Shown: positions 54,689 through 63,965, counted from the first letter of the stretch. The stretch is DNA of 64,000 nt from Streptomyces buecherae (GCF_014295035.1 NZ_CP060404.1:1778001-1842000), one strand, 5' to 3'. Program-made: numbers and translations. Notes: generated by a model from the letters alone, not told the origin.

Positions 54689-55543
54689 ATGCCTATGTCA
54701 CACAGCCCCCAGCAGCACCGTCAGCACCAGCGACCTGGCTCCGCGCTGCCGCGTCGGAACAAGGGCGTGCTCGCCGCGGCCGGCCTCGGCCTGGTCCTCG
54801 CGCTGAGCGGGTGTAACGACAACGCCGACGGGGGCACGGACGACGGCGCCAAGGCCAGTCAGTCGGCGCCCGCGACCGGTTCGCCCGCGCCCGCCTCCTC
54901 CGGCGCCTCGGACCCGGGCACCACGGCGACCCCCTCCGGCGACCAGCCGGTCGTCGCGGGGTGGCAGACGCAGAGCCGCGCGGAGCACCACTTCCGCTAC
55001 GACGTCCCCGGCACGGCGGACCGGTGGAAGGTGATCGACGAGGACACCGCGCTGTCCTACCTCGACAAGGACGGCCAGCCGATCGTCGTGATGACCGGCG
55101 CCGCCAACTACCGCGAGGGCGGCTGCGCGTCGAGCCCCAACCCCAAGGCGCTGGGTGAGGCGGGCAAGGGCCAGCTCGCCACCGTCGGCACCACCGGTGG
55201 CGGCAAGGACGGCACGTTGCGGGAGAACGCCCGCAACTGGGCCGGCAACTGGGGCTTCGCCGCGTACGGCGGCCCCGACCACAAGCCGAAGATCGAGGTC
55301 AGCCAGGCCAAGCCGTGGAAGCGGGGCGGCATCGACGGGTACACCGCGACCGCCAAGGTCACCGTCACCCACCGGCCGAGCGCCTGCGTGCCCGCGACCG
55401 CCGTCGTGCACAGCATCGCGCAGAAGCTGCCGGACGGCACCATGCACGGCTGGGTGATCTACGCGGACCAGGGCGTCCCCCACGCGCTCACCGACGCCGA
55501 GATCAAGAAGGTCATGAACACCGTGCGGTCCACGGACGGCTGA
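54689..55543 (+). CDS. Secreted lipoprotein of unknown function
   Basis: 284 residues from ATG 54689 (ATG 54695 also possible). A long polar N-region (HSPQQHRQHQRPGSALPRRNKG) precedes the hydrophobic segment and lipobox LALSGC, then a Ser/Ala/Pro/Thr linker. The globular part contains HHFRYDVPGTADRWKVIDEDTALSYLDKDGQPIVVMTGAANYREGGC and a closing WVIYADQGVPHALTDAEIKKVMNTVR. Two cysteines flank the middle. I do not recognise the family; the surface location is the only safe statement. Confidence 0.75.
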   Translation: MPMSHSPQQHRQHQRPGSALPRRNKGVLAAAGLGLVLALSGCNDNADGGTDDGAKASQSAPATGSPAPASSGASDPGTTATPSGDQPVVAGWQTQSRAEHHFRYDVPGTADRWKVIDEDTALSYLDKDGQPIVVMTGAANYREGGCASSPNPKALGEAGKGQLATVGTTGGGKDGTLRENARNWAGNWGFAAYGGPDHKPKIEVSQAKPWKRGGIDGYTATAKVTVTHRPSACVPATAVVHSIAQKLPDGTMHGWVIYADQGVPHALTDAEIKKVMNTVRSTDG

Positions 55544-55570
55544 CCCTGCCGCCCGCCCGTCGCGCTATCG

Positions 55571-55607
55571 CGGCCGGCCCCCGGGCACGGCCTACCGGGG
55601 CCGGCCG
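55571..55607. terminator. Bidirectional hairpin between convergent genes
   Basis: CGGCCGGCCCC (55571-55581) pairs perfectly with GGGGCCGGCCG (55597-55607), 11 bp with a 15-base loop. It overlaps the last codons of the bifunctional monooxygenase gene and follows the lipoprotein stop by 27 bp. Confidence 0.65.
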
Positions 55608-57988
55608 CCCGGCGCGCCGGGCGCGGCGGTGTGCAGGGTCAGCCGTGGCCTGGGCTCGTCGGCGCGCCCGGCGGGCGGCTTGCGGCTGCCGGCCCGGTAG
55701 GGCGCGGGCCACGGGGCGCCCGGGCCTTCGTAGCCCTGCTCCGCCGCCGCGTGCAGCGTCCAGTGCGGGTCGTACAGGTGTGGCCTGGCCAGGGCGCACA
55801 GGTCGGCGCGGCCGGCGAGCAGCAGCGAGTTGACGTCGTCCCAGGAGGAGATGGCGCCGACCGCGATGACCGGGACGCCCAGCTCGTTGCGGATGCGGTC
55901 GGCGAACGGCGTCTGGTACGAGCGGCCCGCCTCGGGCTCCTCGTGGGCGACGACCTGTCCGGTGGAGACGTCGACGGCGTCGGCGCCGTGCGCGGCGAAC
56001 GCCGCGGCGATGGCGACCGCGTCGTCGGCCGTGGTGCCGCCGGCGGCCCAGTCCGTCGCGGAGATGCGCACGGTCATGGGCGCGTCGGCGGGCCAGACGG
56101 CGCGCACCGCGTCGAAGACCTCCAGCGGGTAGCGCAGCCGGCCGGCCAGGTCGCCGCCGTAGCCGTCGGCGCGCCGGTTGGTGAGCGGGGAGAGGAAGCC
56201 GGAGAGCAGGTAGCCGTGCGCGCAGTGCAGTTCGAGCAGGTCGAAGCCGGCGCGGGCGGCGCTCAGCGCGGCGGAGACGAACTGTTCGCGGATCTCGGCC
56301 AGGCCAGCGGCGTCCAACTCCCGGGGGACCTGGCTCACGCCGGGCCGGTACGGCAGCGGCGAGGCCGCCACCAGCGGCCAGTTGCCGCTCGGCAGCGGGT
56401 CGTCGATGCCCTCCCACATCGGCCGGGTCGAGCCCTTGCGGCCACTGTGCCCGAGTTGCACGCCGACGGCGACGCCGGGCGACGCGGCGTGCGCGAACCC
56501 GGTGATCCGCCGCCAGGCCGCCTCGTGCTCGGCCGCGTACAGGCCCGGGCAGCCGGGGGTGATCCGTCCGGTGGGGCTGACGCACACCATCTCGGTCATC
56601 ACCAGGCCCGCACCGCCCAGGGCCCGGGCGCCGAGGTGGGCGACGTGGAAGTCGCCGGGGGTGCCGGCGTCGGCGGAGTACATGTCCATCGGGGAGACCA
56701 CGACCCGGTTGCGCAGGGTCAGGCCGCGCAGCCTGAGCGGGGCGAACATGGGCGGGGTGTGCGGCGGCAGCCCCGCCTCGCGCTCGACGGCGGCCACGAA
56801 CCCCGCGTCGCGCAGCCGCAGGTTCTCGTGGGTGACCCGGCGGCTGCGGGTGAGCAGGTTGAAGGCGAACTGGCGGGGCGGCTGGCGCAGGTAGTGGGCG
56901 AGGTCCTCGAACCAGCCCAGGCTGGCGCGGGCGGCGCGCTGCGTGGAGGCCACCACGGGCCGCCGCTCGGCCTCGTACGCGGCCAGTGCCCGCGCGACCG
57001 TGGGGTGCTCCTCCAGGCAGGCGGCGAGCGCGAGGGCGTCCTCGACGGCGAGCTTGGTGCCGGAGCCGATGGAGAAGTGTGCGGTGTGCGCGGCGTCGCC
57101 GAGCAGCACGATGGGCCCGTGTGACCAGCGCTTGTTGGTGACGGTGCGGAAGGCCGTCCAGCGCGAGGCGTTGCCGCGCAGCGGCCGGCCGCCGAGCGCG
57201 TCGGCGAACAGCCCGGCGCACGCCCGCGCGGATTCGGCCTCGTCGCACCGGTCGAGGCCGGCCGCGCGCCACACCTCCTCGCGGGCCTCGACGATGATCG
57301 TGCTGGCCCCGGCCGCGGGCCCGCCGTCGCCGCCGCGCGCCGCCCCGGTCCGGGGGCGCGCGTAGGGGTAGCCGTGCAGTTGCAGCACTCCGTGCTCGGT
57401 TTCGGCGATCTCGAAGCGGAACGCGTCCAGCGCGAAGTCGGCGGCCAGCCAGATGTAGCGGCAGCGGTGCGGGGTGATGTGGGGCGCGAAGACGTCGGCG
57501 TGCGCGGCGCGGGTGGTGCTGTGCACCCCGTCGGCGGCGATGACCAGGTCGTGGTCGCGGGCGAGCGCGGCGGCGGGCGGGGCGGGCGTGCGCGGGTGGA
57601 GTCGTACGCCCAGGGCGCGGCAGCGCCGGTGGAGGATCTCCAGGAGCCGCTGTCGGCCAAGGGCGGCGAAGCCGTGCCCGCCGGAGGTCAGCACCCGGCC
57701 GCCACGCACCACGTCGATGGTGTCCCAGCGGACGAACTCCGCGCTCAACTCCCGGTAGACCACGGGGTCGGCGTGCTCGATGCCGCCCAGCGTCTCGTCC
57801 GAGAACACCACGCCGAAGCCGAACGTGGTCCGCGGCTCGCCCCGCTCCCACACGCTCACCTCGCGCTCCGGGCGCAGCCGCTTGAGCAGCGCGGCGGCGT
57901 ACAGGCCCCCGGGCCCGCCGCCGATGACCGCGACCCGCGCGGCGACGGTGCGGCCCGACCGCCCCGGCGTCGTCGGCGGCGCCGGCAT
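55592..57988 (-). CDS. Bifunctional aryl-CoA FAD monooxygenase / old-yellow-enzyme reductase
   Basis: 798 residues from ATG 57988. Residues about 1-385 are a group-A FAD monooxygenase (VAVIGGGPGGLYAAALLKRL; DLVIAADGVHS; PIVLLGDAAHTAHFSIGSGTKLAVEDALALA). Residues about 415-780 are an old-yellow-enzyme FMN barrel (LRGLTLRNRVVVSPMDMYSADAG, GVQLGHSGRKGS, FDLLELHCAHGYLLSGFLSPLTNRRADGYGG, RADLCALARPHL). This fusion is characteristic of 2-aminobenzoyl-CoA monooxygenase/reductase of Azoarcus evansii and of proteins annotated as salicylyl-CoA 5-hydroxylase/oxidoreductase. It hydroxylates the CoA-bound ring and may reduce it. It is two bases downstream of the enoyl-CoA hydratase gene. Confidence 0.9.
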   Translation of the reverse strand: MPAPPTTPGRSGRTVAARVAVIGGGPGGLYAAALLKRLRPEREVSVWERGEPRTTFGFGVVFSDETLGGIEHADPVVYRELSAEFVRWDTIDVVRGGRVLTSGGHGFAALGRQRLLEILHRRCRALGVRLHPRTPAPPAAALARDHDLVIAADGVHSTTRAAHADVFAPHITPHRCRYIWLAADFALDAFRFEIAETEHGVLQLHGYPYARPRTGAARGGDGGPAAGASTIIVEAREEVWRAAGLDRCDEAESARACAGLFADALGGRPLRGNASRWTAFRTVTNKRWSHGPIVLLGDAAHTAHFSIGSGTKLAVEDALALAACLEEHPTVARALAAYEAERRPVVASTQRAARASLGWFEDLAHYLRQPPRQFAFNLLTRSRRVTHENLRLRDAGFVAAVEREAGLPPHTPPMFAPLRLRGLTLRNRVVVSPMDMYSADAGTPGDFHVAHLGARALGGAGLVMTEMVCVSPTGRITPGCPGLYAAEHEAAWRRITGFAHAASPGVAVGVQLGHSGRKGSTRPMWEGIDDPLPSGNWPLVAASPLPYRPGVSQVPRELDAAGLAEIREQFVSAALSAARAGFDLLELHCAHGYLLSGFLSPLTNRRADGYGGDLAGRLRYPLEVFDAVRAVWPADAPMTVRISATDWAAGGTTADDAVAIAAAFAAHGADAVDVSTGQVVAHEEPEAGRSYQTPFADRIRNELGVPVIAVGAISSWDDVNSLLLAGRADLCALARPHLYDPHWTLHAAAEQGYEGPGAPWPAPYRAGSRKPPAGRADEPRPRLTLHTAAPGAPGGRPR

Positions 57989-57990
57989 CG

Positions 57991-58818
57991 TCACCGCCCC
58001 TGCCAGGCGGGCGGGCGCTTGCCGGTGAAGGCCGCGTGGAACTCGGCGTAGTCGGCGCTGTTCATCAGCAGCGCCTGGGTGGCGGCGTCGAGTTCGATGG
58101 CGGCGGCGAGCGGCATGTCGAGTTCGGCGGTCAGCAGCGCCTTGGTCTGCGCGTAACCGAGTGCGGGGCCCGCGGCCAGGCGGTGGGCGAGCCGGGTGGC
58201 CTCGGCGTCCGCCTGGCCCTCCTCGGTGAGCTGGCTCAGCAGGCCGATCCGCTCGGCCTCGGGCGCGCGCACCGGCTCGCCGAGCATCAGCAGCCGGGTG
58301 GCGTGCCCGAGGCCGACGACGCGCGGCAGCAGGTAGGCGGCGCCCATGTCGCCGCCGGAGAGGCCGACCTTGGTGAACAGGAACGCGAACCGGGCGCTGG
58401 GGTCGGCGACGCGGAAGTCGGCGGCCAGCGCGAGCACCGCGCCGGCCCCCGCGGCCACCCCGTGCACCGCCGCGATCACGGGGAACGGGCACTCCCGCAC
58501 CGCCCGCACCACCTGTCCGGTCATCCGGTTGAAGTCGAGCAGCGCGTCGGTCGCCATGCCGAGCGTCGCCCCGATGATCTCGTCCACGTCGCCGCCGGAG
58601 CAGAACCCGCGTCCCGCGCCGGCCAGCACCAGGGCGCGCACGGAGCGGGTCCGGGACAGCTCGGCCAGCAGGTCCCGCAGGTCGGCGTAGGCGCCGAAGG
58701 TCAGCGCGTTGAGCTTGTCGGGACGGGCGAGGGTGACGGTGGCCACGGCGCCGTCGAGGGTGAGCCGCAGGTGCTCCCACTCCCGCGTGCGCGGCGCCGA
58801 CCCGGTGAACGGACTCAT
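57991..58818 (-). CDS. Enoyl-CoA hydratase/isomerase (crotonase family)
   Basis: 275 residues from the ATG ending at 58818, preferred over ATG 58824 because AGGAGG (58827-58832) is eight bases away rather than two. Oxyanion-hole motifs are GRGFCSGGDVDEIIG and GVAAGAGAVLALAADFRVA. Of the two catalytic Glu positions of true hydratases, the region SARFAFLFTKVGLSGGDMGAAYLLPRVVG has Asp/Ser instead, so an isomerase or ring-modifying activity is possible. It heads the operon with the bifunctional monooxygenase, as in aerobic aryl-CoA pathways. Confidence 0.9.
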   Translation of the reverse strand: MSPFTGSAPRTREWEHLRLTLDGAVATVTLARPDKLNALTFGAYADLRDLLAELSRTRSVRALVLAGAGRGFCSGGDVDEIIGATLGMATDALLDFNRMTGQVVRAVRECPFPVIAAVHGVAAGAGAVLALAADFRVADPSARFAFLFTKVGLSGGDMGAAYLLPRVVGLGHATRLLMLGEPVRAPEAERIGLLSQLTEEGQADAEATRLAHRLAAGPALGYAQTKALLTAELDMPLAAAIELDAATQALLMNSADYAEFHAAFTGKRPPAWQGR

Positions 58819-58881
58819 ACGCATGGCCTCCTCGAGCCGTACGGCAGGTGCCCGCAGCCCTTCGAAGTTATCACCCGTTCG

Positions 58882-58894
58882 TGACTTCCGTCAC
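58882..58894. promoter_or_regulatory. Candidate PaaX operator before the hydratase-monooxygenase operon
   Basis: CGTGAC-TTCC-GTCACG (58880-58895) is a perfect 6-bp-arm dyad whose core TGACTTCCGTCAC matches the site at 49092 at 12 of 13 bases. On the minus strand it overlaps GTGACG (-35-like), 16 bases before GATAAC (-10-like), a geometry suited to repression. Confidence 0.6.
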
Positions 58895-58978
58895 GGGTAC
58901 GCGATACGAGGCGAGGTGAGCCCGTGACCGACCCCGCGCCGGCGCCGCGCCGGAGGCGTACGGGCGCGCGATCCGTCG

Positions 58979-60490
58979 TCAGCGCCCGCGGGGGGCGGCC
59001 GGCGCGCGCTCCCCCGCCGGTTCGGTGGTCCCGTCCGCCTCGGCCGCCTCGCCCGCCGTGGCCCCTCCGTCGGCTTCGGCGCCGGCGCGCGCGCCGCGCA
59101 GCCGGGAGTGGCGTCGCCCGTACGCCACGTACAGCACCGCCCCCACCAGCAGGAACACGCCGAACTGGAGCCAGGTCGCGGTGCCCGTCCCGTAGATCAG
59201 GTAGCCGCAGCAGGCGATGCCGAGGAGCGGGGGCAGCGGGAAGAGGGGGGTGCGGAAGGGGCGGGCGAGGCCCGGGCGGGAGCGGCGCAGGACGATCACG
59301 CTGACGTTGACGATCACCATGGCGGACAGCGTGCCGATCGTGGTCAGGTCGAGCACCACCTTGAGCGGCACCACCGCGGCGGGCACCGCGAACACCGCGG
59401 CCACGATCCAGGTGCCGGCCACCGGCGTCGCCGTCTTCGGCGAGATCCGCTGGAAGACCCCCGGGATGAGGCCGTCCCGGGACATCGACATCAGGATGCG
59501 GGTCTGCCCGTAGGTCACCGTGAGCACCACCGAGGCGATGGCGACGATCGCGCCGAAGGCGATCACGCCGCCGCCCACCGTGGAGCCGGTGACGTGGTTG
59601 ACGATCAACGACAGGGCGGCCGGCTTGCCCGCCACCTCGTCCGCGGACAGCGCGCCGATGGCGGCCAGCGCGACCAGGCAGTACAGCAGCGTGACCACGC
59701 CGATGCAGACCATGATGGCCAGCGGCACGGTGCGGCGCGGGTTCTTCACCTCCTCGCCCGCGGTGGTGATCGCGTCGAAGCCGATGTACGAGAAGAAGGC
59801 GACCGACGCGCCGGAGGTCACCCCGGCGAGCCCGTGCGCCGCGAACGGCGTGAGGTTGCCCCCCTCGAAGGCCGCGAAGGCGATGGCGCAGAACAGCGCG
59901 AGGACCCCGATCTTGAGCACCGCCATCGCCGCGGTCGCGCGGGCGCTCTCCCGCACGCCGCGCACCAGCAGCGAGGCGGCCAGCGCGATGACCACCACGG
60001 CCGGGACGTTGACGACGCCGCCCTCGCCGGGCGGGTTGGACAGCGCGGCGGGCAACTGCCAGCCGAAGACGCTGTGCAGCAGCTCGTTCAGGTACTGCCC
60101 CCAGCCCACCGCGACGGCGGAGACGGACACCCCGTACTCCAGGAGCAGGCACCAGCCGGTGATGAACGCCGCGCCCTCGCCGAGGGTGGCGTACGCGTAC
60201 GAGTAGGAGCTGCCGGAGACGGGGATGGCGCCGCCCAGCTCGGCGAAGGAGAACGCGGTCAGCACGCAGGTCACGGCCGCCAGCACGAAGGTGAGCACGG
60301 TGGCCGGGCCGGCCTCGGCGACCGTGTCGGAGAGCCCCACGAAGATGCCGGTGCCCACGATCGCGCCGACGCCGAAGCACACGAGCTGGAACAGGCCCAT
60401 GGTGCGCCGCAGGCCGTGTCCCGCGCGGTCCGCGCCGGACTCGGCTATCAGCACGTCGGGGGACTTGATGCGGAGCTTGGGCGCGTGCAT
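58979..60490 (-). CDS. APC-superfamily amino acid permease (cationic amino acid type)
   Basis: 503 residues from ATG 60490. TM1 motif FGVGAIVGTGIFVGLSDTVAEAG and AFSFAELGGAIPVSGSSYSYAYATLGEGAAF mark the CAT branch; 12 or more spans. The C-terminal tail is Ala/Gly/Glu-rich and charged. Position next to arcB and arcA suggests arginine uptake or arginine/ornithine exchange, though sequence alone gives only the family. It has its own upstream region of nearly 300 bp with a -10-like TAGAAT and ARG-box-like elements, implying a leader of about 215 nt. Confidence 0.88.
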   Translation of the reverse strand: MHAPKLRIKSPDVLIAESGADRAGHGLRRTMGLFQLVCFGVGAIVGTGIFVGLSDTVAEAGPATVLTFVLAAVTCVLTAFSFAELGGAIPVSGSSYSYAYATLGEGAAFITGWCLLLEYGVSVSAVAVGWGQYLNELLHSVFGWQLPAALSNPPGEGGVVNVPAVVVIALAASLLVRGVRESARATAAMAVLKIGVLALFCAIAFAAFEGGNLTPFAAHGLAGVTSGASVAFFSYIGFDAITTAGEEVKNPRRTVPLAIMVCIGVVTLLYCLVALAAIGALSADEVAGKPAALSLIVNHVTGSTVGGGVIAFGAIVAIASVVLTVTYGQTRILMSMSRDGLIPGVFQRISPKTATPVAGTWIVAAVFAVPAAVVPLKVVLDLTTIGTLSAMVIVNVSVIVLRRSRPGLARPFRTPLFPLPPLLGIACCGYLIYGTGTATWLQFGVFLLVGAVLYVAYGRRHSRLRGARAGAEADGGATAGEAAEADGTTEPAGERAPAAPRGR

Positions 60491-60712
60491 GGGGTGGTTC
60501 TCTTCTCTGGGTCTGGCTGGCGGTGCGGTGGGGGGCGGTCGCCCACGGTCGGGGCGCGGCGGAGCCCGGCGCACAGCCGGGAGCCACGGCGCGGGCAGGA
60601 CGGGACCCGGCGCGCGCGAGCTACGCCGACCGGGCCGGCGCAGCGAAGTGGGGCCCGAGCCGGTGCGCCCGAACCCCACTCCCTACGCACTCATCGCGTA
60701 CGCAATACGACC

Positions 60713-60766
60713 ATTCTAGTCGCCGACACTGCATGATCGCTCATTGCAGCGTATGACTATTCACTC
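60713..60766 (-). promoter_or_regulatory. Permease promoter with ARG-box-like sequences
   Basis: On the minus strand TAGAAT (60718-60713) is a good -10. Upstream lie CTGCA-N11-TGCAG (60729-60749) and TGAATAGTCATAC (about 60751-60763), which resembles half of the TGAAT-N4-ATTCA-type arginine box. The rest of 60491-60784 is GC-rich leader without a gene. Confidence 0.4.
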
Positions 60767-60784
60767 ATCGGCGAGGCTGCCGGC

Positions 60785-61786
60785 TCAGCGCGCGAGCGTG
60801 GCGACCATGATCGCCTTGATCGTGTGCATCCGGTTCTCCGCCTCGTCGAAGACCACCGAGTGCGCGGACTCGAAGACCTCGTCGGTCACCTCGAGCGAGG
60901 TCAGCCCGTACCGGGCGTGGATGTCCCGGCCGACGCCCGTGCCGAGGTCGTGGAAGGCGGGCAGGCAGTGCAGGAACCGGACCTCGGGCTTGCCGGTGGC
61001 GCGCAGCACGTCCATGGTCACGGCGTACGGGCGCAGCAGCGCGATCCGCTCGTCCCACACCTCCCGTGGCTCCCCCATCGAGACCCAGACGTCGGTGGCG
61101 ACGAAGTCCGCGCCGCGTACACCCTCGTCGATGTCCTCGGTGAGCGTGATCCGGGCCCCCGAAGCGGCGGCGAGCCGTCGGGCGTGCGCCGTGATGTCGT
61201 CGGCGGGCCACAGGGCGCGCGGGGCGACGACGCGCACGTCCATGCCGAGCAGCGCGCCGGTGACCAGGTAGGAGTGCCCCATGTTCGACCGGGCGTCACC
61301 GAGGTAGGCGTACGCCATCTCGGTGAGCGGCCGCGCCGCGTGCTCGGTCATGGTCAGCACGTCGGCCAGCATCTGGGTGGGGTGCCACTCGTCGGTCAGG
61401 CCGTTGTAGACCGGCACCCCGGCGTGGGCGGCCAGCTCCTCGACGACGGCCTGGCCGGCGCCCCGGTACTGGATCGCGTCGTACATCCGGCCCAGCACCC
61501 GCGCGGTGTCCTTGACCGACTCCTTGTGGCCGAGCTGCGAGCCGGTCGGGTCGAGGTAGGTGGTCGATGCGCCCTGGTCGGCCGCGGCGACCTCGAAGGC
61601 GCAGCGGGTACGGGTCGAGGTCTTCTCGAATATCAGCGCCACGTTCTTGCCGGCCAGTCGCCGCACCTCGGCGCCGGCTCGCTTGGCGGCCTTCAGCTCG
61701 GCGGCCAGCTCCACCAGGCGCACGAACTCATCCGCGGTGAAGTCCAGCTCCTTGAGGAAGTGACGGCCGAAGAGGTCGCTCGCCAT
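60785..61786 (-). CDS. arcB: Ornithine carbamoyltransferase (catabolic ArcB type)
   Basis: 333 residues. Carbamoyl-phosphate motif [51 protein letters not shown], ornithine-side blocks [19 protein letters not shown] and [10 protein letters not shown] are intact. AGGAG stands six bases before ATG 61786. The length and the [21 protein letters not shown] stretch suit the ArcB/ArgF class. Adjacency to arginine deiminase suggests the catabolic direction (citrulline to ornithine and carbamoyl phosphate). No carbamate kinase is encoded nearby. Confidence 0.93.
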   Translation of the reverse strand: MASDLFGRHFLKELDFTADEFVRLVELAAELKAAKRAGAEVRRLAGKNVALIFEKTSTRTRCAFEVAAADQGASTTYLDPTGSQLGHKESVKDTARVLGRMYDAIQYRGAGQAVVEELAAHAGVPVYNGLTDEWHPTQMLADVLTMTEHAARPLTEMAYAYLGDARSNMGHSYLVTGALLGMDVRVVAPRALWPADDITAHARRLAAASGARITLTEDIDEGVRGADFVATDVWVSMGEPREVWDERIALLRPYAVTMDVLRATGKPEVRFLHCLPAFHDLGTGVGRDIHARYGLTSLEVTDEVFESAHSVVFDEAENRMHTIKAIMVATLAR

Positions 61787-61824
61787 GGCAGGCTCCTAGG
61801 TCACAGCGTTCGGGAACTTCGGAA

Positions 61825-61852
61825 GCATATACGAGCAGCAACATTTATATGC
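61825..61852 (-). promoter_or_regulatory. Inverted repeat GCATATA-N14-TATATGC at the arcB promoter
   Basis: The 7-bp perfect arms, 39-66 bp upstream of arcB, lie in an AT-rich island that stands out in this GC-rich region. On the minus strand TATATG could be the -10, with TTGCAT 17 bases earlier. TGCATA-type half-sites are the building block of actinomycete ARG boxes, so ArgR is the candidate regulator. Confidence 0.45.
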
Positions 61853-62130
61853 AACCGCAACCCCGTCCCGGGCACACCGCGCCCGCTGCCCCATCCCGGC
61901 CGCGCCGCGCCCGCCGCGAGCCCCGGCATCTCCGCGCCCACGCTCAGGATGCCCGGCCGGCCGCGCCACGTCATATCCCCACCTCCGGCTCCGGCCGCGT
62001 TCCCTTCCCTCGCACCCCGCCCCGTCGCGTCCCGGGCCCGCGTCCCCCGCCCCTCGTCGCCCCCTCGCCTCCCCCGCGCTCGGCTCGGGCCCAGGCGGGC
62101 GCCCACGAGCCGGGGCCCGTGGCCGCCCGC

Positions 62131-62176
62131 CCGACCGGGTGCCGGCCCGACTGGACCGACCGGGTGCCGGCCCGAC
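62131..62176. repeat. Two 21-bp direct repeats at 25-bp spacing
   Basis: Bases 62131-62151 and 62156-62176 are identical (each starts CCGACCGGGTGCCGG). They lie in the 466-bp gene-free spacer between arcA and arcB, 77 bp after the arcA stop. Function unknown; part of a termination region is possible. Apart from the arcB promoter island, the spacer is featureless. Confidence 0.6.
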
Positions 62177-62252
62177 CAGGCGGGTGTGCGCCGCCCGACC
62201 ATGCGGAGCCCCGACCGGGCTCACGCCGTGCCCCGCTCATGTCCCGTCGCGC

Positions 62253-63476
62253 TCACACCGCGTCGCGCTCCACCGGGCAGCTCATGCAGCGCGGCCCGCC
62301 CCGGCCACGGCCCAGCTCGCTGCCCGGGATGGTGATCACCTCGATGCCGCGCTTGCGCAGGTACGTGTTGGTGGTGGCGTTGCGCTCGTACGCCACCACC
62401 ACGCCCGGCTCGACGGCCAGCACGTTGCACCCGTCGTCCCACTGCTCCCGCTCCGCCGCGTGCACGTCCTGGGTCGCGGTCAGCACCCGGATCGAGTCGA
62501 GGCCCAGCGCGGCGGCTATGGCCCGGTGCATGTGCTCGGGCGGGTGGTCGGTGACCTTGAGGTCGTTCTCCTCCGCGCCCGGCTCGATCGTGTACGAGCG
62601 CAGCATCCCCAGTCCCGCGTACTGCGTGAAGGTGTCGCCGTCCACCATGGTCATCACCGTGTCCAGGTGCATGAACGCGCGCCCCTTCGGCATGTCCAGG
62701 GCCACGATCGTGCGCGCCGAGCCCGCCGCGAACAGGCCGCGCGCCAGCATCTCCACCGCCTGCGGCGTGGTCCGCTCGCTCATCCCGATCAGCACCGCGC
62801 CGTTGCCGATCACCAGCACGTCGCCGCCCTCGATGGTGGAGGGGTACGCCGCCTGCCCCTCCGACCACACGTGGAAGTCCTGGTCGGCGAAGAGCGGGTG
62901 GTGCCGGTAGACGGCCTCGTAGTGCACGGTCTCGTGCCAACGCGCCGGCCAGCGCATCGCGTTGATGGACACCCCGTCGTACACCCAGGCCGAAGCGTCG
63001 CGCGTGAACAGGTGGTTGGGCAGCGGATGGACGACGAAGTCGTCCGGCTCCATCGCGTGGAAGCGCACCGAGACCGGCTCCGGGCGCCGCTCCAGGAACT
63101 CCCGCTTGGTCTCCCCGCCGACCAGGGCCTGGGCCAGCTCGGGCGCGGACAACTCGTCGAAGGCGGCCCGCAGGTGATCGGTGGCCAGCGGGCCGTACTC
63201 CTTCTCGTCGAAGACCCGGTCGAGGACCAGGGCGCGGGCCTCGGGCAGCGCGAGGCTCTCGGCCAACAGGTCGCCGAAGAGGTGCACCTCCACACCCCGG
63301 TCGCGCAACACGTCCGCGAACCCGTCGTGCTCCTGCCGGGCCCGTCGCACCCACAGCACGTCATCGAAGAGGAGCGCGTCCTTGTTGGTCGGTGTGAGTC
63401 GCTTCAGCTCCAGGTCGGGGCGGTGCAAGATGACGCGACGGAGCCGCCCGGCCTCGGAGTCGACATGGAATCCCAT
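62253..63476 (-). CDS. arcA: Arginine deiminase
   Basis: 407 residues from ATG 63476 (GAGG eight bases upstream). Guanidino-group-modifying fold: [71 protein letters not shown] (catalytic His) and the C-terminal [10 protein letters not shown], where Cys397 is the expected nucleophile. It hydrolyses arginine to citrulline and ammonia in the cytoplasm. It feeds ArcB. The long gap to arcB (466 bp) means separate promoters are likely. Confidence 0.95.
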   Translation of the reverse strand: MGFHVDSEAGRLRRVILHRPDLELKRLTPTNKDALLFDDVLWVRRARQEHDGFADVLRDRGVEVHLFGDLLAESLALPEARALVLDRVFDEKEYGPLATDHLRAAFDELSAPELAQALVGGETKREFLERRPEPVSVRFHAMEPDDFVVHPLPNHLFTRDASAWVYDGVSINAMRWPARWHETVHYEAVYRHHPLFADQDFHVWSEGQAAYPSTIEGGDVLVIGNGAVLIGMSERTTPQAVEMLARGLFAAGSARTIVALDMPKGRAFMHLDTVMTMVDGDTFTQYAGLGMLRSYTIEPGAEENDLKVTDHPPEHMHRAIAAALGLDSIRVLTATQDVHAAEREQWDDGCNVLAVEPGVVVAYERNATTNTYLRKRGIEVITIPGSELGRGRGGPRCMSCPVERDAV

Positions 63477-63965
63477 GCACCTATCCTCACCCCAAGCCGG
63501 CCCCGTGCACATCGGTCGCGACGCCGTCCGCGCGCGCCGCGCGCCGCCGGCGCGCACCCGTCAGCGGGCCGGAAACCGCCGCGCGCCACCCCGCGGAGCG
63601 GTGCGGCACCGCTAGGGAGCCGCCCCGGCCCCACACCGCCGGCCCGTCGCCCCCGCCAGCCCGGACAGCCGGCGACACCGGGCGCGCCGCACTTGCCGAC
63701 AGGTGTCGGAAACCCGTACGCCACGCCCCGCACGCCACCCGGCGCCCCGCCCGACCGCCCCCAGCCGGCCGGCGGCCACCAGCGGGTGGCACCAGCGACC
63801 GGTGGCAGCCGGCCGGCACCGGCCGCCCGTCGCCGCGACCCGGTGCCACGGTCGGGGCCTGGCCCGCAGCCACGGCCGTGGCGCACGGGCCTGAGAGGCG
63901 GGGGCCAGGCGACACGGTCGGAGGTCACACCCGGAGCGGAGCCGCGACCGGGCGCTCGACCGGGG
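63477..63965. other. Gene-free right-end stretch
   Basis: 489 bases, very GC-rich. Open frames on both strands are long only because stops are rare at this composition, and none shows third-position bias or a recognisable domain. It contains scattered CCGGCCGG-type palindromes (for example around 63760-63830), probably structural or terminator sequences. The arcA promoter should be near 63480-63560, but I cannot pick it out. Confidence 0.35.

Noticed and set aside
63404..63928. 174-codon minus-strand frame at the right end
   Set aside because: Gly/Arg/Pro/Ala-dominated and overlaps the arcA start out of frame; typical of a GC-rich non-coding stretch.
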